DNA of 32,593 nt from an uncultured Clostridia bacterium (GCA_947625915.1 CANQPX010000021.1:1-32593); one strand, 5' to 3'; counted from the first letter of the stretch, positions 22,975-32,417 are shown. Notes: a model not told the origin generated them from the sequence alone. Program-made: numbers and translations.

Positions 22975-22980
22975 ATAGTT

Positions 22981-23263
22981 ATGGAAATGTCCCGAAACAT
23001 TATGACCGGGCAAAGTAGCTGTATCGGAAGCGGCGTTTTCAGAGAAAAAGACATTTGCTGGAAGTCTTTTGCGCCGCGGTAAAGTGAAATTTCACCCGTG
23101 AATGGTCCTGTTGAACCCCTTGCTAAGCATACTTGCGGGCAGTAGGCGGGAACGTGTGCCGCGTTAAGGCAAAGGACTCGGTGCGGGAGCATCGGCTCCG
23201 ATAGGGTGGTATGAACAAGGTATGATGTGCCTTGTCCCTGTATCGGGACAGGGCATTTGTTTT
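22981..23263 (+). ncRNA. T-box riboswitch, predicted tRNA-Phe specificity
   Basis: A leader of about 280 bases that senses uncharged tRNA. Stem I has the AGTA region near 23014 and an apical hairpin AAAAGAC/GTCTTTT inside GCGGCG/CGCCGC. The likely specifier codon is TTC (Phe) at 23091-23093, followed by a purine. The T-box AGGGTGGT is at 23203-23210. The antiterminator is textbook: AGGG and ACAAGG on the left pair with CCCT and CCTTGT on the right, with the TGGT-containing bulge free for the tRNA end. The T in TGGT fits a discriminator A. The competing terminator is an 11-bp stem, 23228-23238/23245-23255, followed by TTTGTTTT. Confidence 0.88.
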
Positions 23264-23296
23264 GGGATAAATTTTTACCGAAAGGATAGGTACACA

Positions 23297-24316
23297 ATGA
23301 AGGAACAGCTCGAAAAGATCAGACAGCTTGCCGAAAAGGAACTGGCTGAATGCGGCGCGGCGGACGCACTGGAAAATCTCCGAGTAAAATATCTCGGCAA
23401 AAAAGGCGAACTGACTGCAATACTTAAACAAATGGGCGGTCTTTCCGCAGAGGAAAGACCCGTTATCGGTCAGCTCGCAAACGAAGTACGCAGGACCATT
23501 GAAGAAAAACTTACCGAAAGAGCGGATCTGCTCGGAAAAGAACTTGCGGCAAAGAAGCTGAAAGAGGAGACTATCGACGTTACTCTCCCCGGCAAGACGC
23601 AGACGGTGGGAAAACTCCACCCGCTGACGGTCACTCTTAACGATGTAAAGGAAATTTTCCTCGGCATGGGCTTTGAAGTCGTTGAAGGTCCGGAAGTTGA
23701 GACGGATCACTATTGCTTTGAGGCACTCAATATGCCCAAGCACCACCCTGCAAGAGATACGCAGGACACTTTCTACATCAACGATAATGTAGTCCTCAGA
23801 ACCCAGACTTCTTCCGTTCAGATAAGAACTATGGAAAAGAAAAAGCCGCCTATCAGGATAATCTCCCCGGGACGAGTTTACCGTTCCGATGCGGTGGACG
23901 CTACACACTCCCCAATATTCCACCAGATAGAGGGACTTGTTATAGACAAGGGCATTACAATGGCAGATCTTAACGGAACGCTGGAACTTCTCATGAAACG
24001 CCTTTACGGCGAGGATTGCAAGATACGTCTCCGCCCGCACCATTTCCCCTATACGGAGCCTTCCGCAGAAGTGGATATAATGTGCTTCAACTGCCACGGC
24101 GAGGGCTGTCCCATGTGCAAGAACGAGGGATATATCGAGATCCTCGGAGCGGGTATGGTCCACCCGAAAGTCCTTGAAGGCTGCGGCATAGATCCGGAAG
24201 TTTACAGCGGATTTGCGTTCGGTATCGGTCTGGAACGTATTACAATGGGACGTTATGAGATAAACGATCTCCGTCTGCTTTACGAGAACGATATGAGATT
24301 CCTCGGTCAGTTCTGA
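23297..24316 (+). CDS. pheS: Phenylalanyl-tRNA synthetase alpha subunit
   Basis: Catalytic alpha chain of the alpha2-beta2 enzyme that charges tRNA-Phe. It has 339 residues from [11 protein letters not shown] behind GAAAGGATAGG. The N-terminal coiled coil (about 1-85) binds tRNA. The class II catalytic core contains [19 protein letters not shown] (motif 1 region), [12 protein letters not shown] (motif 2 region), the CFNC/CPMC cysteine pairs, and the ATP-binding motif 3 [13 protein letters not shown]-like segment ([12 protein letters not shown]) near the C-terminus. The T-box upstream should raise expression when charged tRNA-Phe is scarce. Its partner pheT is not adjacent but 2.7 kb downstream, behind four other genes. 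Confidence 0.97.
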   Translation: MKEQLEKIRQLAEKELAECGAADALENLRVKYLGKKGELTAILKQMGGLSAEERPVIGQLANEVRRTIEEKLTERADLLGKELAAKKLKEETIDVTLPGKTQTVGKLHPLTVTLNDVKEIFLGMGFEVVEGPEVETDHYCFEALNMPKHHPARDTQDTFYINDNVVLRTQTSSVQIRTMEKKKPPIRIISPGRVYRSDAVDATHSPIFHQIEGLVIDKGITMADLNGTLELLMKRLYGEDCKIRLRPHHFPYTEPSAEVDIMCFNCHGEGCPMCKNEGYIEILGAGMVHPKVLEGCGIDPEVYSGFAFGIGLERITMGRYEINDLRLLYENDMRFLGQF

Positions 24317-24334
24317 GGAGGGGGAGAATGTTAT

Positions 24335-25156
24335 ATGCGTAAAGACAAAGTAAAAGCCATTGAAGCTCTTGTTGACAGCAGCATAAAAAGCTTTGCAGCA
24401 GGACTTACAAGCAGATATGAACGTGAATTAAATTGCGATGATGGTGTAATTAATATGAAAAAAATGAACTGTTTCATTGCAGAACTTGGTGATGAATTTA
24501 TGTTCTATTCTGCTTTTGTAAGAAGCTTTGACAGTAGTTTTGGGAACGTTCTGGAAATGCTTGGGAATAAAATAGCGACATTATCGTATGATGTAAAAGA
24601 CAATATAGATTCGTTTATTCTTCCCGATCAGACTCAAAGAATAGCTTCAATTTTGGATAATTATACCGATCATACAGCAGTTCCGTCGGTAGAGCATTAT
24701 TCAACATTTGATGTTATATATCCTAAAAATGTTACAAGTTATGAACGGACACACGTTACAGACAATTACTTTTATAATCCGAGTAAAAATGAACATTATT
24801 TGATTGAATTAAAGGCTTCCGGAGATTTGGACAATAAGAAAGCTAAAGCAGAGAAATCGGCACTTCTTGATGAATATTTTTTACTTAAAAATTTATTGAA
24901 AGATGATAAAACCGCAAAAGTAAAAATATTTTTTGGAACAGCTTATAACAAATACGGTGAGGGGAATTATTGGAAACAAGAAAGGGTAAGGCAGTTTTTT
25001 GCTGATGATGAACTCCTTATTGGCAAAGATTATTGGAACTTTGTATGTAATGATAAAGATGGGTTTAATGTTGTTTTTGGACAATATAAAAAATCTGCCG
25101 ATAGTATAAAAAAATCATTATCTACAATAAAAGCCTTATATTTTGGTGGGAAATGA
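24335..25156 (+). CDS. Type II restriction endonuclease, TdeIII-like
   Basis: A 273-residue predicted DNA-cleaving enzyme. The C-terminal half has HYLIELKASGDLDNKKAKAEK, in which E158-x-K160 with Asp126 (STFDVIYP) could form a PD-(D/E)xK nuclease site. The ELKASGDLDNKKAKAEK block resembles what I recall of the TdeIII restriction enzyme family; the recognition site cannot be read from sequence. It starts 18 bases after pheS with a GGAGGGGGAG ribosome site, and its last four bases overlap the start of the methyltransferase gene. Base composition is clearly more AT-rich than pheS or pheT (19 G+C in the 60 bases at 24721-24780), which points to acquired DNA. Confidence 0.8.
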   Translation: MRKDKVKAIEALVDSSIKSFAAGLTSRYERELNCDDGVINMKKMNCFIAELGDEFMFYSAFVRSFDSSFGNVLEMLGNKIATLSYDVKDNIDSFILPDQTQRIASILDNYTDHTAVPSVEHYSTFDVIYPKNVTSYERTHVTDNYFYNPSKNEHYLIELKASGDLDNKKAKAEKSALLDEYFLLKNLLKDDKTAKVKIFFGTAYNKYGEGNYWKQERVRQFFADDELLIGKDYWNFVCNDKDGFNVVFGQYKKSADSIKKSLSTIKALYFGGK

Positions 25157-25899
25157 TTAATATAGATAAATTGAATAAATGTACTATAATTAATGATGAT
25201 TGCTTTTCAGTACTAAAAAAAATACCAAACAATTCCATAGACTTGATTTTGACAGACCCACCTTATAATCTTGCTCAATATAGTACAGGTAATTTATGCT
25301 TTGATTGGCGGACAGATATAAATAATGACCTTGCAGAATGGGATCTGAAACTTTTGGATCCGAAATCTTTAGTCCCTGAATTTAAACGTATTCTTTCTCC
25401 AAAGGGAAACATATTTATTTTTTGTTCATACAATCTGATCGGTGAATATCATAAAGCTTTTGATCCGGAATTTGATACTTTTCAATTCATGGTATGGCAT
25501 AAAACAAATCCTGTGCCAAATATTAGAAAATCATCTTTTTTGAATAGCTGTGAATTGATAATTTCCTGTTGGAATAAAGGTCATACATGGAATTTTACTA
25601 ATCAAAGAGATATGCATAATTTTATTGAAAGTGGTATTTGTATGGGAAAAGAGAGGATTAAAGATGAAAACGGAAAGAATCTTCACCCTACTCAAAAACC
25701 TGTTTCAGTTTTAGAAAAAATAATTAAGATCGCTTCAAATGAAAATGATGTGGTTTTAGATTGTTTTAATGGGGTTGGAAGTACAGGAGAAGCCGCGTTA
25801 AAACTAAATCGGAAGTATATTGGAATTGAAATAGATACCAAATATGCTCAAGCATCTAAAGTGAGATTAGAGAATATTTTAATGAATAAAAATATTTAG
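25153..25899 (+). CDS. Type II DNA methyltransferase (N6-adenine or N4-cytosine), partner of the nuclease
   Basis: A 248-residue S-adenosylmethionine-dependent DNA amino-methyltransferase. Motif IV DPPY is at residues 35-38, and motif I lies near the C-terminus (DCFNGVGSTGEAALKL from Asp203, then YIGIEID). The order IV then I marks the beta group. The middle part should hold the target recognition region. N6-adenine versus N4-cytosine cannot be told from DPPY alone. The gene begins in an ATGA overlap with the nuclease gene, so the two are translationally coupled. The nuclease comes first, which is less usual than methylase first. Like the nuclease gene it is AT-rich. Confidence 0.9.
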   Translation: MINIDKLNKCTIINDDCFSVLKKIPNNSIDLILTDPPYNLAQYSTGNLCFDWRTDINNDLAEWDLKLLDPKSLVPEFKRILSPKGNIFIFCSYNLIGEYHKAFDPEFDTFQFMVWHKTNPVPNIRKSSFLNSCELIISCWNKGHTWNFTNQRDMHNFIESGICMGKERIKDENGKNLHPTQKPVSVLEKIIKIASNENDVVLDCFNGVGSTGEAALKLNRKYIGIEIDTKYAQASKVRLENILMNKNI

Positions 25900-25910
25900 G
25901 AGGTAAAAAT

Positions 25911-25937
25911 ATGTGTTATATAAATGAGGTGACGTAG
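25911..25937 (+). CDS. Eight-codon micro-ORF with strong ribosome site
   Basis: ATG at 25911 opens an eight-residue frame (MCYINEVT) ending in TAG at 25935-25937, one base before the next gene's ATG. It has a better ribosome site (AGGAGG, 25898-25903) than the next gene. It may be a translational leader, or what remains of the original start region after the R-M cassette was inserted. The run GGAGG, then ATGTGTTATAT, resembles GGAGG, then ATGTTATAT, just after pheS (24317-24334). Confidence 0.3.
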   Translation: MCYINEVT

Positions 25938-25938
25938 T

Positions 25939-26508
25939 ATGGCTTACAATAATGATAAAAAAAACTGCCCTATAATGAAATTATGTCTCAAAAAGTCGCT
26001 CTTTAAGGCGGAAGCGATATTTTCGTCATTGTTCTATGCAAGTATACTGTTTGTCTGCGTGGTCGGCTTTATTATTCAATTGCGCGAGAAATTCAGAGGG
26101 ATCGTGTCGTTAGTGTTCGGTCTGCTCCTGATAGCATTTTTAGCTTATAAATTTTTCGGTGATATATATTCAAGGATACGCGGACTTAAAGAGGTCGCGG
26201 AGGAGATCGAGTATCTTACGGACGAGGAATATGAGGGGCTGCTTTCGGAGTTTGAAAAAGCCGCACCCTATTCAAAGCCTATATATTATTTCAGCCGATG
26301 GCTGTTTTCTCCGAAAGTGCCGATGCTTATGGAATATACGGACATAACAAGTTTTAAGACCAGAACAGTATGCCAAAAAAGAACGCCTGTGGGCTATGAA
26401 GCTATAGTAAATTCCTACGGCACGAGCAGGGTAATAAAACTAAGCTTGAAGCAGGAGAATGAACTCCTCAGATTTGTTTCCGAACTTAAAGAGAGGAGAC
26501 ATTTATAA
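25939..26508 (+). CDS. Two-helix membrane protein (paralogue A)
   Basis: A 189-residue protein of unknown function. The N-terminus has a KNCPIMKLCLKK motif, and two membrane helices follow (about 29-50 and 56-75). The soluble C-terminal part has conserved blocks (LTDEEYEGL, YSKPIYYFSRWLFSP, YTDITSFK, GYEAIV) and an alternating beta pattern like small PH-type domains. The next gene encodes a clear paralogue with the same blocks. A GAGGTG ribosome site precedes the ATG. Base composition is closer to the host genes than to the R-M pair, so these two genes may have been in the pheS-pheT interval before the R-M cassette arrived. Confidence 0.75.
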   Translation: MAYNNDKKNCPIMKLCLKKSLFKAEAIFSSLFYASILFVCVVGFIIQLREKFRGIVSLVFGLLLIAFLAYKFFGDIYSRIRGLKEVAEEIEYLTDEEYEGLLSEFEKAAPYSKPIYYFSRWLFSPKVPMLMEYTDITSFKTRTVCQKRTPVGYEAIVNSYGTSRVIKLSLKQENELLRFVSELKERRHL

Positions 26509-27062
26509 TGCAGTTTGACGGAAAAAATTGTCCCGTTCTGAAAAAATGCCGCAGAGAAGCTGTTTTCGCACCCATGAAAATTCTTGCGATGATACTGCTT
26601 GCACTGTTTGCGGCGGGCGGATTTTACATTATGAAAAATTCCATTGATATTTTATGGAATATAGCAGGCGGGATCTTCGGCGTGGTGTGCATTCTCTGCT
26701 TTGTATGGCAGATATTCTATGTTTCAAGAGGAATGGCTGAAACGGCTTCATATCTGCAAAGCCTTTCCGATGAGGATTACGGGAAATTGTGTTCGCAGAT
26801 GTATCTTACGGAGTATTCTTCGGAACCTGCATATTTTCTGGACGGTTTCTTTTTCGCCCCCTCATCGCCCATAGTTGCGGCATATGATGAAATTACCGAC
26901 TGTAAAATACGCGATATCAGAACAAACGGTGTTCACAGCGGCTACAGAGTAATAATTTCATTACGCGGAAAAAAGCGCGAAATAAATTTAAGCGGCTATC
27001 AGAAATTTGACCCCGCATTTTTTCAGAGTGAACTTGAAAATAAAATAAACTTAACAAAATAA
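26508..27062 (+). CDS. Two-helix membrane protein (paralogue B)
   Basis: A 184-residue paralogue of the preceding protein. It shares the order KNCPVLKKC, two membrane helices (about 23-42 and 49-70), LSDEDYGKL, YSSEPAYFLDGFFFAPSSP, YDEITDCKIR and GYRVII. The overlap TAATG with the upstream gene and GAGAGGAG ahead of it suggest coupled translation. Function is unknown. It ends 17 bases before pheT, so it is part of the same transcript. The CxxxxC motif at the N-terminus of both proteins faces the cytosol if the first helix is the first crossing, and could bind metal or form a disulfide. Confidence 0.75.
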   Translation: MQFDGKNCPVLKKCRREAVFAPMKILAMILLALFAAGGFYIMKNSIDILWNIAGGIFGVVCILCFVWQIFYVSRGMAETASYLQSLSDEDYGKLCSQMYLTEYSSEPAYFLDGFFFAPSSPIVAAYDEITDCKIRDIRTNGVHSGYRVIISLRGKKREINLSGYQKFDPAFFQSELENKINLTK

Positions 27063-27079
27063 CGAAAGGATAGATTTAA

Positions 27080-29497
27080 ATGGATCTTTCAATGAGATGG
27101 CTTAACGATTACATTGACGTGTCGGATATGCCGATAAAAGAATTCTGCTCGGGACTGACTCTTTCCGGCTCGAAAGTAGAGCGTTGGGATACGGAAGGTT
27201 CGGAGATAAGCAAAGTCGTTGTGGGAAAACTTCTCTCGGTAGTTCCCCATGAAAATTCCGATCACCTTGTTGTGTGTCAGGTGGACGTGGGAAAAGCGGG
27301 AAACGGCGAGCCGATACAGATAGTTACCGGCGCGTCAAATGTAAAAGCAGGGGATATCGTTCCTGTCGCTATGGACGGTTCAACGCTGCCGAACGGCGTT
27401 AAAATAAAGAAAGGCAAGCTTCGCGGCGTTGAGTCAAACGGTATGCTCTGTTCCCTCGGCGAACTTGGTCTTACAACGCATGATTTCCCGTATGCGATCG
27501 CGGACGGAATTTTCATCATGCAGGAGGAAGAGGGCTGCGCTCCCTTTGAACTCGGTCAGGATATAAAAGAAGCTATCGGCTTGAACGATACCTGCGTTGA
27601 ATTCGAGATAACCTCAAACCGTCCCGACTGTATGTCGGTCATCGGTCTTGCAAGAGAAACTCACGCAACTTTTGACCGTCCTTATACGGTGAAAACTCCT
27701 TCATTCAAGGGCATTGACGGGGATATAAACTCAATGCTGAAAGTAACTATCCATAATCAGAAGCTTTGCCCGAGGTATATTGCGGGCGTTGTTAAAAACG
27801 TAAAGATCGCTCCGTCTCCGAGATGGCTGAGAGAACGTCTCCGCGCAAGCGGTGTACGTCCCATAAATAATTTTGTGGATATCACAAACTATGTTATGCT
27901 TGAATACGGTCACCCCATGCACGCATTTGATATCCGTTACATCAAGGGCTCGGAAATAAATATCCGCAACGCAAAAAGCGGTGAAAAAATCACCACTCTT
28001 GACGGTGTGGAAAGAGAACTCAACGAGAATATGCTTGTTATCGCAGACGCTGAAAAGCCCGTTGCCGTGGCAGGCGTAATGGGCGGCGAATACAGCGGTA
28101 TCATGGACGATACGGTGGACGTTGTTTTTGAGTCGGCTTGCTTTGACGGAGCTTCCGTCCGCACCACCGCAAAAGCCCTCGGAATGAGAACGGACGCTTC
28201 CGCGCGTTTTGAAAAGGGTCTTGACCCGCAGAACGCTTATCCTGCGATAATGAGAGCATTTGAACTTGTTGAAATGCTCGGCTGCGGTGAAGTTGTAAAA
28301 ACGATCATCGACGCGGACTATTCCGACAAGACTCCCAAGGGCGTGGAATTCAACGCGGAATGGATAAATGATTTCCTCGGAACGGATATTCCCGAAGCGG
28401 ATATGATAAAATATCTTGAAAAGCTTGATTTCAAAGTTGAGAACGGCAAGGCTTATGCTCCCTCTGTCAGAATTGACATAGAGTGCAAAGCGGATATTGC
28501 GGAGGAAGTTGCAAGACTTTACGGTTACAACAACATTCCCAAAACGATCATACGCGGAGTTGCAGAAGCGCAGCTTTCAGAAAAGCAGAAATTTGAGCGG
28601 AAAGTTTCAAACGCTATGGTCTCTATGGGAGCATATGAGATAACGACATACTCTTTTATCAGCCCGAAATATTTCGACAAGATAAGACTTCCCGAAAACA
28701 GCCCGTTGAGAAATACCGTTGTTATAACAAATCCTCTTGGCGAGGATACTTCCGTTATGAGAACGTCGGTACTCCCGTCAATGTGTGAAGTCCTTGCAAG
28801 GAATTACAACAGCAGAAATCCCGAAGTTTGCTTATTTGAAATAGGCAGCGAATATATCCCGAACGGCGGGGAACTTCCCGATGAGCCTGTACGCCTTTCG
28901 ATAGGAATGTACGGCGGCAAAAAGGATTTCTACGACATAAAGGGAATGATAGACACGATGTTTGATCTTGTGGGCGTGGAAGATGTTGAATACACCGCTT
29001 GTACCGATACCGCCGTATTTGCGGAGGCAAGCACTTTCCACCCGGGACGCTGCGCGGTCATTTCCAAGAACGGAAAGAATTACGGCATTGTGGGAGAACT
29101 TCACCCCGAAGTGCTTGAAAATTACGGCATAGGTACAAAAGCATATGCAGCAAAGATAAACCTTACAGAACTTATGGAAGAAGCCACGGCGGTAAAAGTT
29201 TTCAAGCCGCTGCCTAAGTTCCCCGCGGCAACGAGGGATCTTGCAATAGTATGCGATGAAGCGCTGCCCGTTGCGGAACTTAAAAAGGCTATCAAGAAGG
29301 CTGTGGGAAATATCCTTGAATCGGTAACGCTGTTTGACGTTTACAAAGGAAAGCAGATAGCCGAAGGCAAAAAGTCCGTTGCATATTCTATTTCAATGCG
29401 TTCTCACGAGGGAACGCTCACGGACGAACAGGCGGACGCGGCGGTAAAACGTGTTCTCAAAGAACTTGACAAATTAGGCGCGGAACTCAGAGCGTAA
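27080..29497 (+). CDS. pheT: Phenylalanyl-tRNA synthetase beta subunit
   Basis: Beta chain of the alpha2-beta2 enzyme, needed for tRNA-Phe binding and for editing of Tyr-tRNA-Phe. It has 805 residues, the usual length, and the full domain order: an N-terminal piece with [10 protein letters not shown], an EMAP-like tRNA-binding domain (about 40-150), the B3/B4 editing domain (about 210-385, including [14 protein letters not shown]), the B5 domain (about 400-475), a catalytic-like core, and the C-terminal FDX-ACB anticodon domain (about 710-805, [15 protein letters not shown]). A GAAAGGATAG ribosome site, very like that of pheS, precedes the ATG. It depends on transcription from the T-box promoter or on an unseen internal one. 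Confidence 0.97.
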   Translation: MDLSMRWLNDYIDVSDMPIKEFCSGLTLSGSKVERWDTEGSEISKVVVGKLLSVVPHENSDHLVVCQVDVGKAGNGEPIQIVTGASNVKAGDIVPVAMDGSTLPNGVKIKKGKLRGVESNGMLCSLGELGLTTHDFPYAIADGIFIMQEEEGCAPFELGQDIKEAIGLNDTCVEFEITSNRPDCMSVIGLARETHATFDRPYTVKTPSFKGIDGDINSMLKVTIHNQKLCPRYIAGVVKNVKIAPSPRWLRERLRASGVRPINNFVDITNYVMLEYGHPMHAFDIRYIKGSEINIRNAKSGEKITTLDGVERELNENMLVIADAEKPVAVAGVMGGEYSGIMDDTVDVVFESACFDGASVRTTAKALGMRTDASARFEKGLDPQNAYPAIMRAFELVEMLGCGEVVKTIIDADYSDKTPKGVEFNAEWINDFLGTDIPEADMIKYLEKLDFKVENGKAYAPSVRIDIECKADIAEEVARLYGYNNIPKTIIRGVAEAQLSEKQKFERKVSNAMVSMGAYEITTYSFISPKYFDKIRLPENSPLRNTVVITNPLGEDTSVMRTSVLPSMCEVLARNYNSRNPEVCLFEIGSEYIPNGGELPDEPVRLSIGMYGGKKDFYDIKGMIDTMFDLVGVEDVEYTACTDTAVFAEASTFHPGRCAVISKNGKNYGIVGELHPEVLENYGIGTKAYAAKINLTELMEEATAVKVFKPLPKFPAATRDLAIVCDEALPVAELKKAIKKAVGNILESVTLFDVYKGKQIAEGKKSVAYSISMRSHEGTLTDEQADAAVKRVLKELDKLGAELRA

Positions 29498-29533
29498 AAT
29501 TCCAAAAATATTTTATTGAAGGGGTAATATTTT

Positions 29534-30007
29534 ATGAGCAAAATTTTAGTAGCATATTTCTCACCAAGCGGAACGACTGCAAAGATAGCTAAGAGTTTAG
29601 CTTATGCGGCTGACGCGGACATTTACGAGATAAGACCCGAAAAGCCCTATTCCCACGCAGATCTTAACTGGACGAACAATCAATCCCGCAGTGCGGTGGA
29701 AATGAACGATCTTTCCGCGCGTCCGGAACTTGCGGATAAAGATGCGGATATCGCGGCGTATGATAAAATATTGCTTGGATTTCCCATATGGTGGTATGTT
29801 GCGCCAAGGATCATAAACACGTTCCTTGAAAGTTATGATCTTACGGGGAAAGATATTATCCTTTTTGCCACATCGGGCGGCAGCGGTTTCGGAAAGACGG
29901 CGGAACTGCTTGCGCCGAGCTGTCCGGGAGCGAATCTCATTGAAGGGAAGATACTCAACGGGGCGTTTTCCGCAAAGGCGCTGAAAGACTGGGTGGCGTC
30001 GCTTTAA
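29534..30007 (+). CDS. Flavodoxin-like FMN protein
   Basis: A 157-residue flavodoxin-family electron carrier or NAD(P)H-dependent reductase. The N-terminal phosphate loop SPSGTTAKIA (about residues 10-19) binds FMN, followed by LLGFPIWWYVAPRI and FATSGGSGFGKT, the isoalloxazine-contacting loops. The length and the WWYVAPR signature fit the flavodoxin_4 type seen widely in anaerobic Firmicutes. A GAAGGGG ribosome site lies 9 bases ahead of the ATG. It starts 36 bases after pheT without an intervening terminator, so it may be read through from that operon. Repeat copy 3 follows and probably ends transcription. Confidence 0.9.
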   Translation: MSKILVAYFSPSGTTAKIAKSLAYAADADIYEIRPEKPYSHADLNWTNNQSRSAVEMNDLSARPELADKDADIAAYDKILLGFPIWWYVAPRIINTFLESYDLTGKDIILFATSGGSGFGKTAELLAPSCPGANLIEGKILNGAFSAKALKDWVASL

Positions 30008-30013
30008 ACTTTA

Positions 30014-30150
30014 AAGCAGAGCCGGCGGCGACAAGGGGCTTCGCCCCTTGACCCCACCGGCGCGGCTGCGCCGGATCAGCTTTTCGGGCAAGGTTTTGTT
30101 TTTCGCTATTTAGTTTGTCCGCGCCTGATCTAAGACTTTTTCGATAGTTT
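30014..30150 (-). repeat. Dispersed multi-hairpin repeat, copy 3 (inverted, short)
   Basis: Read on the minus strand this gives the same head (GCGCGGACAAACTAAATAGC) and first two hairpins as copies 1 and 2, with compensating changes. CCAGCGC/GCGCTGG has become CCGGCGC/GCGCCGG, and GAGGG/CCCTC has become AAGGGG/CCCCTT. The rest of the family (variable slots and tail) is missing. It follows the flavodoxin stop immediately, and its hairpins may terminate that transcript. Confidence 0.8.
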
Positions 30151-30183
30151 TAAACTTTGCGCTCTGCGCAAAATTACAGCTGT

Positions 30184-30219
30184 AAAATAAAGTAAATATC
30201 TTACTTTATTTTGCTTTTT
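30184..30219 (+). terminator. AT-rich hairpin with T-run between flavodoxin and chemoreceptor
   Basis: AAAATAAAGTAA (30184-30195) pairs perfectly with TTACTTTATTTT (30201-30212) around ATATC and is followed by GCTTTTT. It is a weak but possible terminator. The remaining bases to 30314 are AT-rich, and I see no gene in them. Confidence 0.45.
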
Positions 30220-30314
30220 ATGGCTCCATTTTACGTTTTATACAAAAACTTATGCCCATTTATGCCGCAAATCCTAAAAATATGTTGAAAATTTTTAATT
30301 TTTTCCAAAATGAA

Positions 30315-30343
30315 TTGCATTATCTATTGCATAATGATATAAT
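30315..30343 (+). promoter_or_regulatory. SigA-type promoter of the chemoreceptor
   Basis: TTGCAT (30315-30320), 17 bases, TATAAT (30338-30343). It drives the gene starting at 30383. It does not look like a flagellar sigma-28 promoter. Confidence 0.75.
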
Positions 30344-30382
30344 TATAGTGTATTATTTTTATTGTTAAATGGAGTGATAGCT

Positions 30383-32359
30383 GTGTTTAATAAGAATAAG
30401 GGTCTTAAAGCCAAACTCGGTAAACATATTTACCTTATTACAGTGCTTTCAGTGCTTTTTGTGGCACTGGTGGCGTGCTTTCTGACCGCACTTACGAACC
30501 AGAACCAAATGGAACGCACCGTTTCCGCTCAGCTGGAAGATTGCAGTATGAAATTACAGTCTTGGCTGGAGGAAAAGATCTCTCTTACGGAATTCATCGG
30601 TGATGAAGTCGTAGACAGAGGTTATGCGGAAAACAGAGGTGAATGTCTGCCGTTCCTTCAGGACTGTCTGGCTCGCGATGATGATTGCTTTGAAGTCTAT
30701 GTCGCATATTCCGATAAGAGTATTCTGTTCGCAAGCGGCGCGACCGCTCCGGAAGGCTTCGATCCTACAACAAGAGGCTGGTACCTTAACGCAGCTGCTT
30801 CTGACGGAGTTGTAGTTACCGATCCTTATACCGATGCGGTAACAGGCAGAATGGTCATCACCTGTGCGAAAAAAATAGAGGTGAACGGTCAGGTAGTCGG
30901 AGCGCTCGGACGCGATATTTTCATAGATGAAGTCGCGGATATAATCAATTCTCTGCATATTGACGAAAACGGCTACGCTATGCTCGTTACTTCAAACGGC
31001 GATATAATAGTTCACCAAAACGATGAATATATGCCTAAGGTCGATGCAAGCGGCAGTGACGTTTTTACAAATCTTTCCGACGTTATGCCCGGATATTCTA
31101 CAGATATTGCAGCGGGAAATATAATCAAACTCAAAGACTATACCAATAAAAATATAAATTTCGCACAGTGCGGAATGGATCTTCTCGGGTGGAAACTGGG
31201 CTATGCGCTTAACTATTTTGAATATCACAGGAACAACGCAACGATATTGGTACTGTTCGCAATAATAGTTATCGTTTTCAGCATTATCATTTCAACATAT
31301 CTTACGATACTCCTTAAAAAAGTGTTCAAACCGCTTGAAGATGTTGCGGAAACGGCGAAGCTTGTTGCACAAGGACAGCTCAACGTTTCATTTAACTACA
31401 GCGGAAATGACGAGATCGGCGCAGTTTGTCAGACAATTGAAGTTAACAACCGCGTTATGAGAGATTACATAGACGATATCGCCGCAAGACTGGACGGCAT
31501 TTCACGCGGAGATTTCAAGAAAACTTCGGAAGTCGAGTACCGCGGCGATTATACGGCGATAAAAGATTCCTTGGACAACATTTCTTCATCGCTGGGTCAG
31601 GTGTTTGACGGTATCGAGGGAGCGTCCGAAGCCGTATTCGGCGGCGCAGGCGGCGTTGCAAACGGCGCAAATCAGCTTGCGGAATCGGTCTCGATGCAGA
31701 CAGCGGTAATAAACGAGATAGTAAACGAAGTAAATCTCGTTTCGGAAAAGATCGCAAACAACGTTTCCCGCACAGACGATGCGAGAAGCCTTGCAAAAGA
31801 TACGGCAGCTTCCGTTCAGGATAGCAATGCTCAGATGAATAAGCTTCTTGACGCTATGAATGAAATTTCAAAGGCTTCCGAGGAAATAAAGAAGATAATC
31901 GGCACTATCGAGGATATAGCTTTCCAGACGAATATACTTGCGCTGAATGCTTCTGTTGAAGCTGCAAGAGCCGGCGCGGCAGGAAAAGGTTTTTCAGTAG
32001 TTGCGGACGAGGTAAGAAACCTTGCGGGCAAGAGCGCGGAAGCGTCGGTACAGACTTCCAAGCTGATAGAACATTCCACCGAAGCGGTAAGCAGCGGTTT
32101 GAAGTATGCCGAAGCGGCGTCCGATTCGCTGAAGAAAGTTGTTGAACACACCAACGAGATCGATGGTATCATTGTAAAGATAAACGAGGAATCCCACGAT
32201 CAGAGCAGCTGCATGGACGATGTAAACAGCAAGATCGGCGTTGTAGCGGATTATGTATCGTCTGCCGCGGCGAACGCAGAGGAAAGCGCAGCGGCTTCGC
32301 AGGAGCTGAACGGTCAGGCATCTGCGCTGAAAGAAATGCTCCAGAATTTCGGAGAATAA
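30383..32359 (+). CDS. Methyl-accepting chemotaxis receptor with dCache-type sensor
   Basis: A 658-residue membrane receptor started at GTG behind GGAG; a TTG seven codons earlier has no ribosome site. Membrane helix 1 (about 16-40) is followed by a large outer sensor (about 45-280) of dCache type, with the typical [24 protein letters not shown] and GRDIFIDEV blocks seen in amino-acid or organic-acid sensors. Membrane helix 2 is at about 285-310, then a HAMP linker ([20 protein letters not shown]). The signalling domain has the hairpin tip [20 protein letters not shown] and [17 protein letters not shown]. It would control CheA activity. No che or flagellar gene is in view. A strong terminator follows. 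Confidence 0.93.
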   Translation: MFNKNKGLKAKLGKHIYLITVLSVLFVALVACFLTALTNQNQMERTVSAQLEDCSMKLQSWLEEKISLTEFIGDEVVDRGYAENRGECLPFLQDCLARDDDCFEVYVAYSDKSILFASGATAPEGFDPTTRGWYLNAAASDGVVVTDPYTDAVTGRMVITCAKKIEVNGQVVGALGRDIFIDEVADIINSLHIDENGYAMLVTSNGDIIVHQNDEYMPKVDASGSDVFTNLSDVMPGYSTDIAAGNIIKLKDYTNKNINFAQCGMDLLGWKLGYALNYFEYHRNNATILVLFAIIVIVFSIIISTYLTILLKKVFKPLEDVAETAKLVAQGQLNVSFNYSGNDEIGAVCQTIEVNNRVMRDYIDDIAARLDGISRGDFKKTSEVEYRGDYTAIKDSLDNISSSLGQVFDGIEGASEAVFGGAGGVANGANQLAESVSMQTAVINEIVNEVNLVSEKIANNVSRTDDARSLAKDTAASVQDSNAQMNKLLDAMNEISKASEEIKKIIGTIEDIAFQTNILALNASVEAARAGAAGKGFSVVADEVRNLAGKSAEASVQTSKLIEHSTEAVSSGLKYAEAASDSLKKVVEHTNEIDGIIVKINEESHDQSSCMDDVNSKIGVVADYVSSAAANAEESAAASQELNGQASALKEMLQNFGE

Positions 32360-32371
32360 AACGAAAAAACT

Positions 32372-32408
32372 TATCCCCGACGGCGCACAAACTGTCGGGG
32401 ATATTTTT
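32372..32408 (+). terminator. Terminator after the chemoreceptor
   Basis: TATCCCCGAC (32372-32381) pairs perfectly with GTCGGGGATA (32394-32403) and is followed by TTTTT. It begins 13 bases past the stop codon. Confidence 0.9.
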
Positions 32409-32417
32409 CATTTTTGC

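Noticed and set aside
23123-24163. Minus-strand open frame of 346 codons opposite pheS and the T-box
   Set aside because: Antisense of pheS with no promoter or ribosome site; composition is typical of a shadow frame.
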